Below, piece after piece: positions 1 to 11,904 of a stretch of 64,000 nucleotides of DNA. Source of the stretch: Amphimedon queenslandica (Eukaryota > Porifera > Demospongiae > Haplosclerida > Niphatidae). A model generated the notes under the pieces. It saw nothing but the letters and a program-made list of their open reading frames with translations, made no database searches and was not told the origin of the DNA. Position numbers and translations under genes: made by a program. How positions within the stretch are numbered: position 1 is the first letter of the stretch; each line of letters starts with the position of its first letter. The stretch is from NCBI RefSeq assembly GCF_000090795.2, contig NW_003546330.1:16448-80447 (forward strand), written 5' to 3'.

Positions 1-54
1 TATACAAACAATGGTTAGAGGATTATACCTGCAGTATATTCATGATATGCTTAC

Positions 55-3000
55 ATGAACATAGTTAGCATTGATGTATTCTCTTTGACACATATCCAAG
101 TTAGGATTAGTGATCAATGTTATCCTGTTATCATCATCTACAAGGAGACAATATAAGTGTGTTATTTGTTTAATATTAGGAACATACAAACTGTAATGTT
201 TTTAAAACGATTGAATGCTTTGTTATCTTCACTGTATCCAATGGAGCATGACTTATCCTCTCCAGTATACAAACTCTGTGTTCCAATGATAACAATTATT
301 CATTTTATACTAACAATACTTTATATTGCTCTTCAAATCCATTACTGTGACAAGTAGCTACATGATTGCCCAGTTCTTCCATTGATACTGGTAGAGTGGC
401 TGGTATTAATGGATCAAAGGATGGTTCATTATAAATGTGATGTGGTGAGAGTTTGAGTGCTTCAATATCAGTGTAGGTTGGTTCATATAATGGCAACTGC
501 TGCTGCTGTATTGGAACCTCTTCTGTCTCTTTCTCCTTCTTATACTTTTCTTTCTTATTGACAACAGCATATTCTGTTAAATGGTGGTTATTAGTTGATC
601 ATATGTACATTGTCTAGTATTACCTGGTTCAACTCTTACTGAAGTATCTTTATCTGTGATACTGTTATCATTCATAAGAAATGAATCAGCATACTTATTG
701 TCTATGAAGTTGTATACACTATTATTATCATTTTTAACATCAGTTACCTTCTTTTATAATATTATTTGTTTGTGCTGTTAGTGGAAGTTCCAATGGTTGT
801 TTATCAGATTTACTGTATCTATAAATAATAATAAATGATGACAATGTAGCAACAACTGTAAACAAACCTTTTCTTTCTTTGTATTATAACAGTAACTATT
901 AAAAGTGTTATTATTACTATTATTATTATAATAAGTACTACTCCTATTACTCCTCCAATGACAGGTACTATAAGTCAAATAAATTAATAATTACTTAGTA
1001 TATTAAATCTTACTTTGATTAGATGCTGATTCTAATGACACTAAATTGAGATAAATGAAGTCAATACAATTTTAATTATACAATATATACCTGATGATGA
1101 CATTGATACTGTTGCTGATGCTGATCCTGATACTAATTTTGATGTTGATTCTAATACTGTTGCTAATGCTGATTCTAATACTGATTTTGATGCTGATTCT
1201 GATTCTAATGCTGATTCTGATACTGATGTTAATTCTGATGCTAATACTGATACTAATTTTGATGCTGATACTGATCCTGATGATACTGATTCTGATGCTG
1301 TTACTGATGTTGCTACTAATACTGATGTTGTTGCTGATACTGATTCTGATTTTGATGCTGACTCTGATGCTGATGTTATTGCTGTTGAAGATGGTGAGAC
1401 TGATATTGCTGTACTTGCAGATGCTGATGTCATTAATGATGATATTAATGAAGGTGATACTAATAAATTTACACAATTATATGTATTTTATATCAATATA
1501 CAGTACCTTTTCTAATCTCTATTTCAATAGGATCACTGAAGGGACCTCTTCCAACAGAATTGACAGCAGCTACACTGATGTTATACTCACTACCAAATAC
1601 TAGATCATTCAATATGATATATCTCTCAGTACTGGTGAGGTTGTATGTGATACTACTGTTACTGATAATCACTGTATAACCTGTGATTAGACCATTATGC
1701 TCAGAACAATTAACCTCATTCCAAGTGAGATTATTAATTGGTTGTAACAGCATTAAACCTTGAGGGGCACCAGGAGGAGCTGTAAAATAATATTAAACAA
1801 CAGGTTTAATGAAAAGTGATATACCATTTGATGATATTGTATCTTCATCAATTGAACTAGGATCAGATCCTCCTAGTACATTACCAGCTCTCACTGTGAT
1901 GGTATAGTTCATACCACTGTACAGACCTATTAATGTATAACTGTATGTTGTAGTGGACTGATGAGGAGCAACAGAGACTGTCTCATTCACTGATGATAAC
2001 TGGGGACAAGATGGAGTATAGGAGATGGTGTAGTATGTTACATAGTTGTCACTACTGGGAATAGTCCAGCTCACTGTAATACCAGTGGTTGAGACATTAG
2101 ATACTGAGAGACTAGTTACTGGACTAGGAACTACAACAGATATCAATTACACTCTCTCAATGATAATAACTCACCATCAAATCTTAACACTGTTACAGTA
2201 CTATTAACTGAAGGAAGATCTATATATGAGTACACACTGATGGTATAGGTACTCATTGGTGAGGGATCTGTTAGTACAGTTTCGTCTTCACTGGTAGATA
2301 CTACATTCCTGGTTACACCTCCAGTAGTATACTCAATCACATATCCATTAGTCTCTGATGAATTGGTCCAGTTCACTTTGATACTAGTAGCATTCAATAT
2401 AAACCCTCTCACATCATCTGGAGGACCACTAGGAGCTAGAGAAGAGACAAAGGTATCTACTATTGATTAAAGTATAATCATACCATGTAATATCACAGAT
2501 TGACTGTAGCTGACTCCTCCAATCATTGCTATACAGGTAACATTAACTGACACTCCCAGTGGATCAGGATATACCAGTAGTGTGTTGTTGTATGTCAGGA
2601 CATCAATTGATGAATAGTTTGAGTTATTCTTCATCACTCCATTCACTAACCAGTAAACATCATTTGAAGGATTTATATCAGTAGTTGTGAGACAATCAAT
2701 ACGATATTGAGTGTTATTGAGTTGTGTAATGGATGAGACTAGTGTCCAATTGATTGAATTAATAACTAGAAATACATCAACAATGTTAATAGTACATTAA
2801 AAGGTGCAGTAGCAATACCTGGTAAGGTCTGTACACTGATTGTACTAGCAGGTCCCAGTAATTGTTGATATGCTCTGACTGTGATGCTATAAGTTGTTCC
2901 TCCTCTCAGTCCATTCAGTGTGATTGTATTATTACTACTTCCCTCCACCTGTACTGTCTGCACAGTGTCTGTGTCACTAGTGACATTAACTACATATCCA

Positions 3001-5144
3001 TCAGCATCAGATGAATTCCAACTGACAGTGATAGTGGTAGCTGTCTTGCTGACCTCAGTAAGAGAAGAGGGAGCAGTTGTTGGTACTAATAAAATGAGAT
3101 AAAATGAACTAATACAAGTTTCTGAATAATGATTACCTTTTACTTTTACAGTTTGAAGACTTGAATTTACTCCAAAATTAATTTCACATTGATACTCATG
3201 AATACTATTAAATGATTTGTCAAATGAACTAACTGCAACAGTATCCCAAATGAGGCTAACAGAATGAAGATATGCATTACTGTTCATGTCCTCTATTGTT
3301 CTATTTCCTATAGTACAATTTGTCCTCCCATAGCAGTCAATAGCATTAGCTATTACTGTAGTTCCATGTTTAAAATATAAGCTATAGTTGAAGTGTTCAG
3401 TTCCAATTTTAACACAGTTCAATGTAAACTGCTGAGGAAATACAGTCATATCAGTAACTAGCTTAAATATGAATGATGATATCTCAATGGACCCTATACA
3501 CACATATAATAATGATCATATAGTATTAAATAATTATACTTACTGAATACATTAGCAAAAATGACTTTACTGTTAGTATCTGAGCAGTTAGTGGGTAGAC
3601 AACACTTGTAAAGTCCTTCATTGTTCGTTGAGAAATTACTATCATCAGGTAAGTATAGACTGAGAGTAGCATCAGGTGAAGTGACAGTAGTACAGAGGAA
3701 TGGATCAGTCTCACTACTGGTGTTACAATTAATGGAAGTATTTCCTTTTACTTGAACCCATTCACCACTAGTGAGGTTAGTGTTAGGAAGTATACACTTC
3801 AGTTTAGAATCAATAGTTGTGGTTGTATTCCAGAAATAAGAACCATTAGAATAACACTGTCCATTGTGAAGTAGGTAAATATCTATTATGATAAAATAAA
3901 ATTAATCTTGCAATTCACTAATGAAATACCAGAACAATGAGTGAAGACACTGATTGCACTACTAGCAGGTCCCAGTAATTGTTGATAGGCTCTGACTTTG
4001 ATGTTATAAGTTGTTTTCACTTCCAACTCCTCTATTGTTAATGTATTATTGCTACTTCCCTCCACCTGTACTGTCTGCACAGTGTCTGTGTCACTAGTGA
4101 CATTGATTACATATCCATCAGCATCAGATGAATCAAGTGCAGTCCAACTGACAGTGATAGTGGTAGCTGTCTTGCTGACCTCAGTAAGAGAAGAGGGAGC
4201 AGTTGATGGGACTATTAGATTAATACTATTAAATATATGTAAATGAATAACATTACCATTTATTGTTAAAGTACGTGTTCTATCAGCACCACCTTGATTA
4301 TTCAGTACACACTGATACATTTGATCTCCATTAGTTGATTGACTGATTGATCCTTTACTGAAAGTCATTCCATCCCATGTGATATCAACAGTATAACTTA
4401 CTATGTAGACAATATTATCTAAAACAGTACCACGACAATGAGCACTATTAAGATCATAACATCCAGTGCGACTATACAATGCAATACTACCAATGCTCAT
4501 ACTAATGTCATAAGAATGGTGTCCAATTTTAGTACAATTCAGTTTGTATTCCTGAGGATATACTGTCATATTAGAAGGAAGATCAGCAACAGTAAATGAT
4601 TCTATCTGTGCATAATCTGCAAATTATAATTATTACACCAATAAGTGATTATAGTCTCCTCTTACTGAATATATTAGCAAAGATGATGTTAGTGTTAGGA
4701 TCTGAACAATCAGTGGGTAGACAACACTTGTACCAGCCTTCTTGAGCTGCTGGTAGTCCCTGAGCAAGATAAAGATTGATAGCAGCAGGTGAAGTGACAG
4801 AAGTACAATGAAAAGGATCACTGTCACTATTATTGTCACAGTCAACAGGATCATCAGGATCAGCAACTCTAACCCACTGACCAGTAGTTAGATTAGTACC
4901 AGGTAACACACATGATATAACTTCATTAGCTGCATTGACAGTACCATCCCAAAAATATGATCCATTGTAATAACACTTTCCATCATGCATCAGATATATA
5001 CCTGGTAAAGTATTAAATGGCATATAACACAAGACACATTAACATACCACTACTAGGAGGACATTCACACAATCCATCATCAATAAGAACTAATAGACCA
5101 ACCAACATTAACAGCATAAGTCTTGATACCAGTAATCTATCCAT
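55..5144 (-). CDS. Receptor-type protein tyrosine phosphatase, partial (catalytic end lies left of the window)
   Basis: Single-pass receptor predicted to dephosphorylate phosphotyrosine in the cytoplasm. The start at 5144 opens a clear signal peptide (MDRLLVSRLMLLMLVGLLVL). The ectodomain then has two copies of a module made of a Cys-rich domain (4670-5000 and 3545-3870), an Ig-like domain (4255-4600 and 3137-3495) and an FN3 domain (3930-4215 and 2820-3090). Further FN3 domains follow (about 2760-1500), then a Ser-rich stalk (1090-1440). A TM segment lies at about 880-975 (IGGVIGVVLIIIIIVIITLL). Cytoplasmic exons 320-573, 188-275 and 55-137 read PVSMEELGNHVATC, AFNRFKNITV-YDDNRITL and EYINANYVH. 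These are the juxtamembrane wedge and the N-terminal KNRY and YINANY motifs of PTP domains. The HCxxGxxR loop is outside the window, so activity cannot be judged. Introns are GT-AG, some under 50 bases. Sure of the family, less of each ectodomain border. Confidence 0.88.
1090..1440 (-). repeat. Low-complexity Ser-rich coding tract (stalk)
   Basis: An imperfect array of GATGCTGATTCTGATACT-like hexamer multiples, seen on the plus strand. On the minus strand it encodes about 110 residues of alternating Ser with Ala, Glu, Val, Thr and Lys. It lies just outside the TM segment, so it is probably an extended mucin-like stalk. The other frames stay open only because of the repeat. Confidence 0.75.
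2820..4216 (-). repeat. Near-identical FN3 exon pair inside the receptor phosphatase
   Basis: The FN3 exons at about 2820-3085 and 3930-4210 share long identical stretches, for example around 2940-3000 versus 4057-4120 (both encode TVQTVQVEGSSNNT). The Ig-like exons between them differ clearly. This implies an old module duplication followed by recent gene conversion or re-duplication of the FN3 exon. Confidence 0.8.
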
Positions 5145-5432
5145 TGTCTGATAATAATGCATTTCCTACTTTAACTGGAGACTTTAAAAACAATAAATAT
5201 AATTAACAGCATTATAGTAAGTGGGCGGACTGCTTTCAAGACAAAACATTTAGCGAATGTCTTATAAAAATAATAATAATAATAATTTAATTATAACCAA
5301 ACCTATAGCAGTGATAATAATAATAGTCAGCATAAATTATGAATTCAAAAATAATAATAAAGAATAGCTAACAGCTAAAGAGAGAGAGAGAGCCAGTCAG
5401 TAGATCAGTGTATACAGCAGTATATCTGTAGG
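5145..5432. other. Intergenic space between the receptor phosphatase start and the ACS stop
   Basis: AT-rich, with ATA/AAT runs at about 5266-5350 and a short GA run at 5380. It should hold the promoter and 5' leader of the phosphatase and the 3' UTR of ACS. No clear motif was seen. Confidence 0.4.
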
Positions 5433-8400
5433 TTATTGTTCAGTTTGTTCTGATTGTGTGGCTGCTGCTTCCTTCAACCATTTCTGCATAATATCATTAA
5501 CTACTGGTGGATTGGCTAGTGTGGATACATCTCCTAACTCCTCATATAAATTATTTGCAATTTTTCTTAAAATACGTCTCATTATCTTTCCTGATCTGGT
5601 CTTAGGTAAACCAGGAACTATCTATTGAGAAACAATAAATAAAAACTGACTTTTAACATGCACAGACATGTACTAGTACATGCATCTATCTACATGTATA
5701 TGCATGATATGTACAGTGACTAGTGTGTGTGTCTGGAGGTGAGTATCAGTAATGTAATACCTGAGTCCCTTGATATCTGCCCTCAGCTTCACCTCAAGCA
5801 GATATCTCAGTCCTCAGGTATTACATTATTTATATACACACACACTGGTCACTACGTAGAGTAAAGCATTATGTTGTGAATAGTATATTTACAATAAACA
5901 GAAACTGTTTATTGAAAGCAAAAACTTAAATAGAAACAATTAATGGTCTAATGAAGAGTGAAACAAGAACAAAGTGCAACCCTAACACTACAATAATTGA
6001 AGTAATACTGTCAATTAAGCTATTATATATGTATACATGTACATATGATTGAAGAGTGTCAGCACAAAATTTGCAGCAAATTGGATGGGGAATAAGGAAG
6101 CTATAAACTTGTTATATCACTTGAAGAGTACAAGGATTGTATTGCATTGCATATTGCTTTCTATGATCTGTTTGCAACAATAACTTGCAAGATTATGAAT
6201 AACAAGAAATAAAAAACAAAAATAAGAACAAAGAAACACTCAACACAATTGAAAGAATGAAAACCAGTGAGTCACAAATAATGAACCAGCAAATTGAAAC
6301 TGAAAGTATATCCAATGCAATAACAGGATCCTGTGTTTCTCCAAAGGTAGAGATAAGTGAATTATTGTTGTTACTGAATACCATTATGAATACAAACTGG
6401 AATAACAAATATTAATAATTACTAATGATACTAAACTATAGTACCCAATTTATAGAGAAATACAGTAGCGTGTGAATATGAATATGTACATGTATATTGT
6501 TTATTTATTTATTTATTATTACCAGGAATTTGTGAGGTACAGCAAAGCTCCCAACCCCAGTCTTCACCATTGCCTTGAGACCAGTAATGATGGAGTCCTC
6601 ATCATCAGTGACTCCATCTTTAAGTATCACAAATGCTAATATGGCTGGAGAGAGAGAGAGGGGAAGAGAGAGAAAGAATAAGAAAGTAAAAGAGAGAGAG
6701 ATCATTTTCTAACTTTACCTTGTCCGTATACATCATGAGGACAACCAATGACAGCAGTCTCGGCTACACGACCATCTCTATTCTAATTAAAAAAATAATA
6801 AAAAAGTAGTTGGTATTACATTTTCTGATACATATACATGCTCTTATGTTGTGTAGAAAGTTTCCAATCAAAATTGAATCTTTTACAAATTTTTAAAATT
6901 TGCTCCAAAATTGAGCCAAAGTCTCTGCACTATAGTACAGGGACTTTTCATCAAAAATTGCTAGTAGAGAATTCTCCATTTTAATTACAGTTTCCTAATA
7001 CATACATGTACTTATGTCCTTATGCTTACCATAGCACTCTCCAGCTCAGCAGTTCCCAGTCTGTGTCCTTTAACATTAATGACATCATCAACCCTACCAG
7101 TTATCTTATAGTGGCCATCTTTATCTCTGTAGGCTCCATCACCAGTGAAATAATAACCTAGTTAATTAAACAGTAATTAATAACCAGTACTTAATAACTA
7201 GTATTTAATAACTATTTATTATCAAAATTACCAGGGTATGGGCGGTAATAGGTTTCTAAAAACTTTTCATGGTTCCCGTAGATGGTTCTTGCCATAGAGG
7301 GCCAGGGTTTCCTGATACACAGGTTACCAGTGACATCATTACCTGTAATCACCTCCCCCTAATGATTAGTAATTAAAACAATTATTATTAATAGTTACTA
7401 AACAAGTTACTTTATCATCAACTAGAACTGGTTCAATCCCAAAGAACGGGTTCATGGGGTATCCTGGTTTAGGAGTGGAGTCATTGGCTGATGGGCGTGG
7501 CGTTATCATTATACCACCAGTCTCTGTGTAAAGTAGAAAAAACAAACTATAAGATAATTCTCATAATTGTTATACCTCTCCCTCCCCTCCCTCCCTCCTA
7601 ACCTCCCTCCCTCTCCCTCTTTTCCCCTAACCTGTCTGCCACCATGTATCCACTACAGTACACCTGGCCTCCCTCCCTCTTTCCCTCCCCCTCCCTCCCT
7701 CTCTCCTAACCTGTCTGCCACCAGGTATCCACTACAGTACACCTCCCCTCTCCTACCACAGTGTAGTACCACTGCCATGCTTTGTCATTTAATGGCTCAC
7801 CAACTGGTGGAACAAAAAATAAATAAATAATAAATAATTATTATTTTAATAAAACAACAAACAACAATAAACAACAACAGTCCTTACCACAGCCCAGTAT
7901 TCTTAACGAGGACCTGTCATATTTAGTTACATATTCATTGGTTGATTTCAGTAGCATCCTCAGTGCAGTGGGTGAGGTGTATATCTGTGTCACCTTTAAC
8001 CTCTCCGTCATCTCCCAATAACGACCTGTAAACCACACCCAGTTAATTAATCCCAAGCCCCACCCACTCAATTACCTGGATCAGGATAGACAGGTGTACT
8101 TTCAAACAGTACGGTGGTTACTCCGTTGGACAATGGTCCGTATATGACGTACGAGTGGCCGGTGATCCAACCAATGTCAGCGACACAGGCAAACACATCT
8201 CCTGGTCTACAATCAAACACATACTGGGGATAGGAGGAATAAGAGAAAGATCGATGATAATTAGGTAATAAACCTTTCTAACCCTCTCTCTCTCTTCCCT
8301 CTTTCTCCTCATGCATACATACGTATTGGAAATGTGATTAAAATGGAGAATGCTCTCCTAGTTATTTTCAGCCAAATTTCACCAAAAATGTGAAATTTTT

Positions 8401-9885
8401 TGAGAATTCTCCATTTTTATATTTTTTCTGATACATATACATGTTCTTATGTTGTGTAGCAAGTTTCAGCTGATTCTGATCAAGATTAGATTTTTTAATG
8501 AATTTTTAAATTTGCTCAAAAATCGGCCCAAAGTCCCTGTACTATATATAGTACAGTGACTTTGGCTAAATTTCGCCAAAAATGAAATTTTGAGAATTCT
8601 CCATTTTTATATTATTTTCTGATACATATACATGTTTTTATGCTGTGTAGAAAGTTTGAGCTGATTCCGATCAAAATTAGATTTTTTATGAATTTTTAAA
8701 GCTCCACAAAAATCGGCCCAAAGTCCCAGTACTGTAGTACAGTGACTTACCCTAATTTAGGAATCTATCCTCCCTCCCTCTCCCTCCCTCCCTCCCTCCT
8801 TCCCTCCCTCCTCCATACTTGTTGTGTTAGTCCAGTATAGAGTATATATCCAGCTTGAGTGTGAAGGATCCCCTTAGGTTTCCCAGTACTCCCTGAGGTA
8901 TATAGCATGAACAATGGATCCTCACTGTCCATTGGTTCAGGAGGACACTCTGTAGACTCCTCTTTCATAAGCTCCTCCAGTTTATGGTCCCTACCAGCTG
9001 CCATTGGCACAGCTGCTCCAGTACGAGTGGCCACTAGTACCCTCTTCACGCAAGGACTCTCCTTCAGGGCAGTATCCACTGTCTCTTTGAGTGGTATGGT
9101 CTTACCTCCTCTTACTCCTTCATCAGCTGTTATCACTGTCTCCGCTGTTGCTATGGAAACAAAAGGGAGAGGGGTAGAGTGAGAGAGGGTGTGGCTTAAA
9201 CTTACCATCGTTAATCCGACTGCTTAAAGCCTCAGCACTAAAACCAGCAAAAACAATACTAGAAAATAAATAAATAATAATTACATGTAATTAATAATAA
9301 TTAAATAATAATTAAATAATAATTATGATACATTATTAGATAATAATCAGGACACACACAAGACATGACCACAAACACAATAACACAAAGTATCATGTAA
9401 TGAAACACACACCAGCTGTATACACCAATTAAATACTACCATTATACCAATTAGTACTACTACCACTACACCATTGTACCATTGTACCATTATACCATTG
9501 TACCATTGTACCATTGTACCATTGTACCATTATACCATTATACCACTATACCTTGGTACATTACATTTACCTGTGAATGGCTCCTATCCTAGCACAGGCT
9601 AATATGATAGCGATAGCTAGAGGAATCATTGGGAGGTATAGGACCACACGATCTCCTTTCCTGATACCCTGGGACTTTAAAACATTAGCAACCTGACACG
9701 TCATGTCTAGCAATTGTCTGAAGAGGGAGAGAGGGAGAGAGAGAAAGGACATTAATAGATATGATAGGAATTGTTTTTGTTACTTGTAAGTGACAGGCTC
9801 GTGTTGTTTTGGTTCATCTTTTTCCCAAAGTACAGCAACCCTATCTGGATTATCTCTGGCATGTCGGTCCAAACAATTAACTGAA

Positions 9886-9962
<77 letters not shown>

Positions 9963-9976
9963 TGATGATGATGATG

Positions 9977-10043
<67 letters not shown>

Positions 10044-10472
10044 TGATGATAATATTCATGAATATTAATGAATAGTAATAATTGTTAATTAGGGGTGTGG
10101 GCGGTAAAATTGACCTTTTTATGCAAAACAGACTTTTTTAAAAAATTGAAAAATACGAAAAGAAAACAACAGCCACTATTCATGTTGCTATGAAAAACCA
10201 CGAGCCTCTTTACCTGTGACATTTAAAACTCCATTAATGAACCATTTAATGTCCCCAGAGTTCATATCAACGTCCATCACTTTATCGTAAGGCTTGATCC
10301 ACTCCAGCCTCTCCTTAGCCAGCTGGTCCCAGAATGCTTCTGGCGCCTTTAGACTCTCCTGGTACCAGAGCTCATTAGAGGGAGCAGTGTGACACAGGGT
10401 CACTGGTGAATGGAGCCCATTGCTCTCCTCTTCTCCTACACGAGGCTTCTTTGGTACTGGCTCTCTGTCCAT
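5433..10472 (-). CDS. ACSS2: Acetyl-CoA synthetase (AMP-forming), ACSS2-like
   Basis: Converts acetate, ATP and CoA to acetyl-CoA, AMP and PPi. The start at 10472 gives [16 protein letters not shown], then [20 protein letters not shown] and [10 protein letters not shown], as at the ACS N terminus. About 15 short exons follow. [30 protein letters not shown] lies at 9567-9670, the P-loop-like [12 protein letters not shown] near 8880, [13 protein letters not shown] at 7890-7930, [14 protein letters not shown] near 7500, [15 protein letters not shown] near 7050, and the acylation-lysine motif [19 protein letters not shown] near 5590. The last exon (5433-5622) ends [14 protein letters not shown], like animal ACSS2. 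No mitochondrial presequence is evident and KKPR could act as an NLS, so a nucleocytosolic enzyme is likely. Introns carry several repeats. It is divergent from the Z-alpha gene, with 213 bases between starts. Confidence 0.96.
5716..5852. mobile_element. Foldback (MITE-like) element in an ACS intron
   Basis: A 137-base imperfect inverted repeat. The left end GTGACTAGTGTGTGTGT matches the complement of the right end ACACACACACTGGTCAC. Inner arms (ATGTAATACCTGAG, then GATATCTGC) pair as well, leaving a loop of about 15 bases near 5785. No coding capacity. A target duplication is not clear. It could be a non-autonomous DNA transposon or a structured noncoding unit. Confidence 0.65.
6825..6990 (-). 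repeat. Intronic ~178-bp repeat family, subfamily B, single copy (ACS intron)
   Basis: Contains the complement of the family core (a stretch like TCTACACAACATAAGAACATG followed by TATGTATCAGAAAATGTAAT). It also has the self-complementary block around a GTACTATAGTAC-type centre near 6930-6955. The orientation is the same as ACS transcription. Confidence 0.7.
7565..7745. repeat. CT-rich tract with short tandem duplication (ACS intron)
   Basis: Runs of CCCTCCCTC interspersed with two copies of a CTAACCTGTCTGCCACCA unit that ends in CACTACAGTACACCT. This is low-complexity intronic DNA. The plus-strand open frame across it is not a gene. Confidence 0.7.
8330..8760 (-). repeat. Intronic ~178-bp repeat family, subfamily B, about 2.3 tandem copies (ACS intron)
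   Basis: The landmark GTTGTGTAG / GCTGTGTAG recurs at 8451 and 8642 (191 apart). Each copy carries CTGATACATATACATGTTTT-like and TTTTTAATGAATTTTTAAA blocks and a palindromic GTACTATATATAGTAC or GTACTGTAGTAC centre. Sense orientation relative to ACS. Confidence 0.8.
9466..9553. repeat. 10-bp minisatellite ACCATTGTAC / ACCATTATAC (ACS intron)
   Basis: About nine near-perfect copies of a 10-base unit, ending just before the splice site near 9570. Probably length-variable between individuals. Confidence 0.85.
9882..10050. repeat. Long (AAT)n microsatellite with a GAT-rich middle (ACS intron)
   Basis: About 165 bases of AAT triplets interrupted by GAT triplets at 9960-9978 and 10040-10050. Apparent poly-Asn and poly-Ile open frames on either strand come from the repeat and are not genes. 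Confidence 0.95.
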
Positions 10473-10685
10473 TGGAGCAGGTTTTAAAATGGAGGGATTG
10501 ATACGGGGCCAGCTAATACTGTTTTACTGAGAAGATAAAAGAAGATCTTTTGAAAAAAGGCTCTAAAAGAGGTGATCAATCATCCGACATCAATCAATGA
10601 ATATTAATTAGGTTCACTATGAATATCATTATGAAAGAATTAGATCTAGGTGTGGCTAATAATTTCTAGGCGTGGCTAAATTAAA
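10473..10685. promoter_or_regulatory. Putative bidirectional promoter between ACS and the Z-alpha-like gene
   Basis: 213 bases separate the two start codons, transcribed outward in both directions. AT-rich; no TATA box or CpG-rich block stands out. Two near-identical phrases (AGGTGTGGCTAAT, AGGCGTGGCTAAA) lie at 10649-10680, next to the plus-strand start, and may be leader or regulatory repeats. Confidence 0.55.
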
Positions 10686-11633
10686 ATGGCGGACGAGGAG
10701 ACAAAGAAGCAGATAAGAGAGCTCCTCAAACAGGGACCAATGACAGCTATAGAAATTGGCAAAGAGATCAAGAAAGATAAGAAAACACTCAACTCAATTT
10801 TATATAGAATGGAAGACTTAGAATCTATAAAAACGAGTGGTGCTCCAAAATGGCGATTGAAATCATCATCGTCTCCTACTGTCGCCACTGATTCTACTAC
10901 TCGACTCTCAGACGCTCCTCCTTCTCCTTCAGCCACTTCGTCCGCTAGCTCTGGTGCTACACCTTTAAAAGACACTAAGAAAGAAGAGCTTAAAGAACGA
11001 ATAGTTCGATTGCTTCCGACAGAGCGTGAATCTGCATGTTCTACTATAGACATTGTTAGAAAATTGAACGACTCTAGTGTCGCTAAAAAAGATGTAACAA
11101 ACATTCTCCATAACTCTGATATTGCTGAAAGTATAGCCCCAGCTGGTCAGAAGCCGTTCTGGGTAAAGAAGGGGTTTGGAGGAGAGGTCACAACTCCCTC
11201 GTCCAAATCTACTGGGACAAAACTTGAATTAAAAGGAAAGAAATTATACACGCTAGAAACCAAAGATGACATTATATCTTTTGTTCCAGCAACTGATGAG
11301 AACATTGGGGGAGAGGGAGGAGAAGGAGCAGTGAAGTCCAAACCAACCGTCAGCACTGATTCACCTAGCGATGGTTCCTCGTTGCCTAGCAACAGTTCTG
11401 CTACAGCTCCTCCCACAGAGGGTATGTCTTCTCTTTCTTTAAGTGAAACAGACTTGAGGGAAGCTGTTTTAAACCACTTAAGTAAAAACAAAAATAAATC
11501 TTTTACAGCAGTTGATCTTAAAGATCTTTTAAATCAACCAACAAGGGATAAAGTATATGTGGTCTTACAGCAGCTGGTGAAGGAAGGAAAGGTTGGGAAG
11601 AATAATGATGGAACTTTTAATATACTCGACTAA
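10686..11633 (+). CDS. Single-exon protein with three winged helices; the first is Z-alpha-like
   Basis: 315 residues in one exon. Residues 5-58 form a winged helix with the Z-DNA/Z-RNA reading signature: K32, N36, Y40, P54 and W56. Spacing is K-x3-N-x3-Y, then a wing with P-x-W, as for ADAR1 K169, N173, Y177 and W195, with a wing two residues shorter. A second domain at about 99-168 keeps the wing PFW but has T and H in place of the key N and Y, so it is a degenerate copy. A Gly/Ser/Pro linker leads to a third winged helix (about 255-315, TDLREAVLNHLSKN to FNILD) without the aromatic wing. No deaminase, kinase or RHIM is present. Known Z-alpha proteins are ADAR1, ZBP1, PKZ and viral E3-type proteins; this architecture matches none I know. 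The alternative is a generic nucleic-acid-binding winged-helix protein. Confidence 0.72.
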   Translation: MADEETKKQIRELLKQGPMTAIEIGKEIKKDKKTLNSILYRMEDLESIKTSGAPKWRLKSSSSPTVATDSTTRLSDAPPSPSATSSASSGATPLKDTKKEELKERIVRLLPTERESACSTIDIVRKLNDSSVAKKDVTNILHNSDIAESIAPAGQKPFWVKKGFGGEVTTPSSKSTGTKLELKGKKLYTLETKDDIISFVPATDENIGGEGGEGAVKSKPTVSTDSPSDGSSLPSNSSATAPPTEGMSSLSLSETDLREAVLNHLSKNKNKSFTAVDLKDLLNQPTRDKVYVVLQQLVKEGKVGKNNDGTFNILD

Positions 11634-11904
11634 AGATAGGAGTAATGACAGTTTTAATTTATATACTTCATTGTGCTGTTAAATAATGTAATTAAGAGTG
11701 TTTTATTGCATTGAGAGAAAGAGAGAGTAGCTATTAATATTTTAATTATTGTTAACATTATAGATCTTTTATTATGATAATTATCTAACAAAAACAACAC
11801 AACTGATAACGATCACAGAATGATAAATAAATGATAACTGGAGGATGACAGGAAGATGAATAAGAGGATAAATATGAAAGAGATCAGTTCCTACTCAAAG
11901 TGCA
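11634..11904. other. Convergent 3' region between the Z-alpha-like gene and Smad
   Basis: AT-rich with a short GA run at 11716. It should hold both 3' UTRs. No gene seen. Confidence 0.5.

Noticed and set aside
1072-1603. Long open frames on both strands over the Ser-rich tract
   Set aside because: They arise from the GAT/GCT repeat. Only the minus frame that joins the phosphatase exons by splice phase is kept.
7567-7830. Plus-strand Pro/Ser/Leu-rich open frame
   Set aside because: CT-rich low-complexity intron of the minus-strand ACS gene; no start context or homology.
9790-10068. Poly-Asn and poly-Ile open frames
   Set aside because: Pure translation of the (AAT)n microsatellite in an ACS intron.
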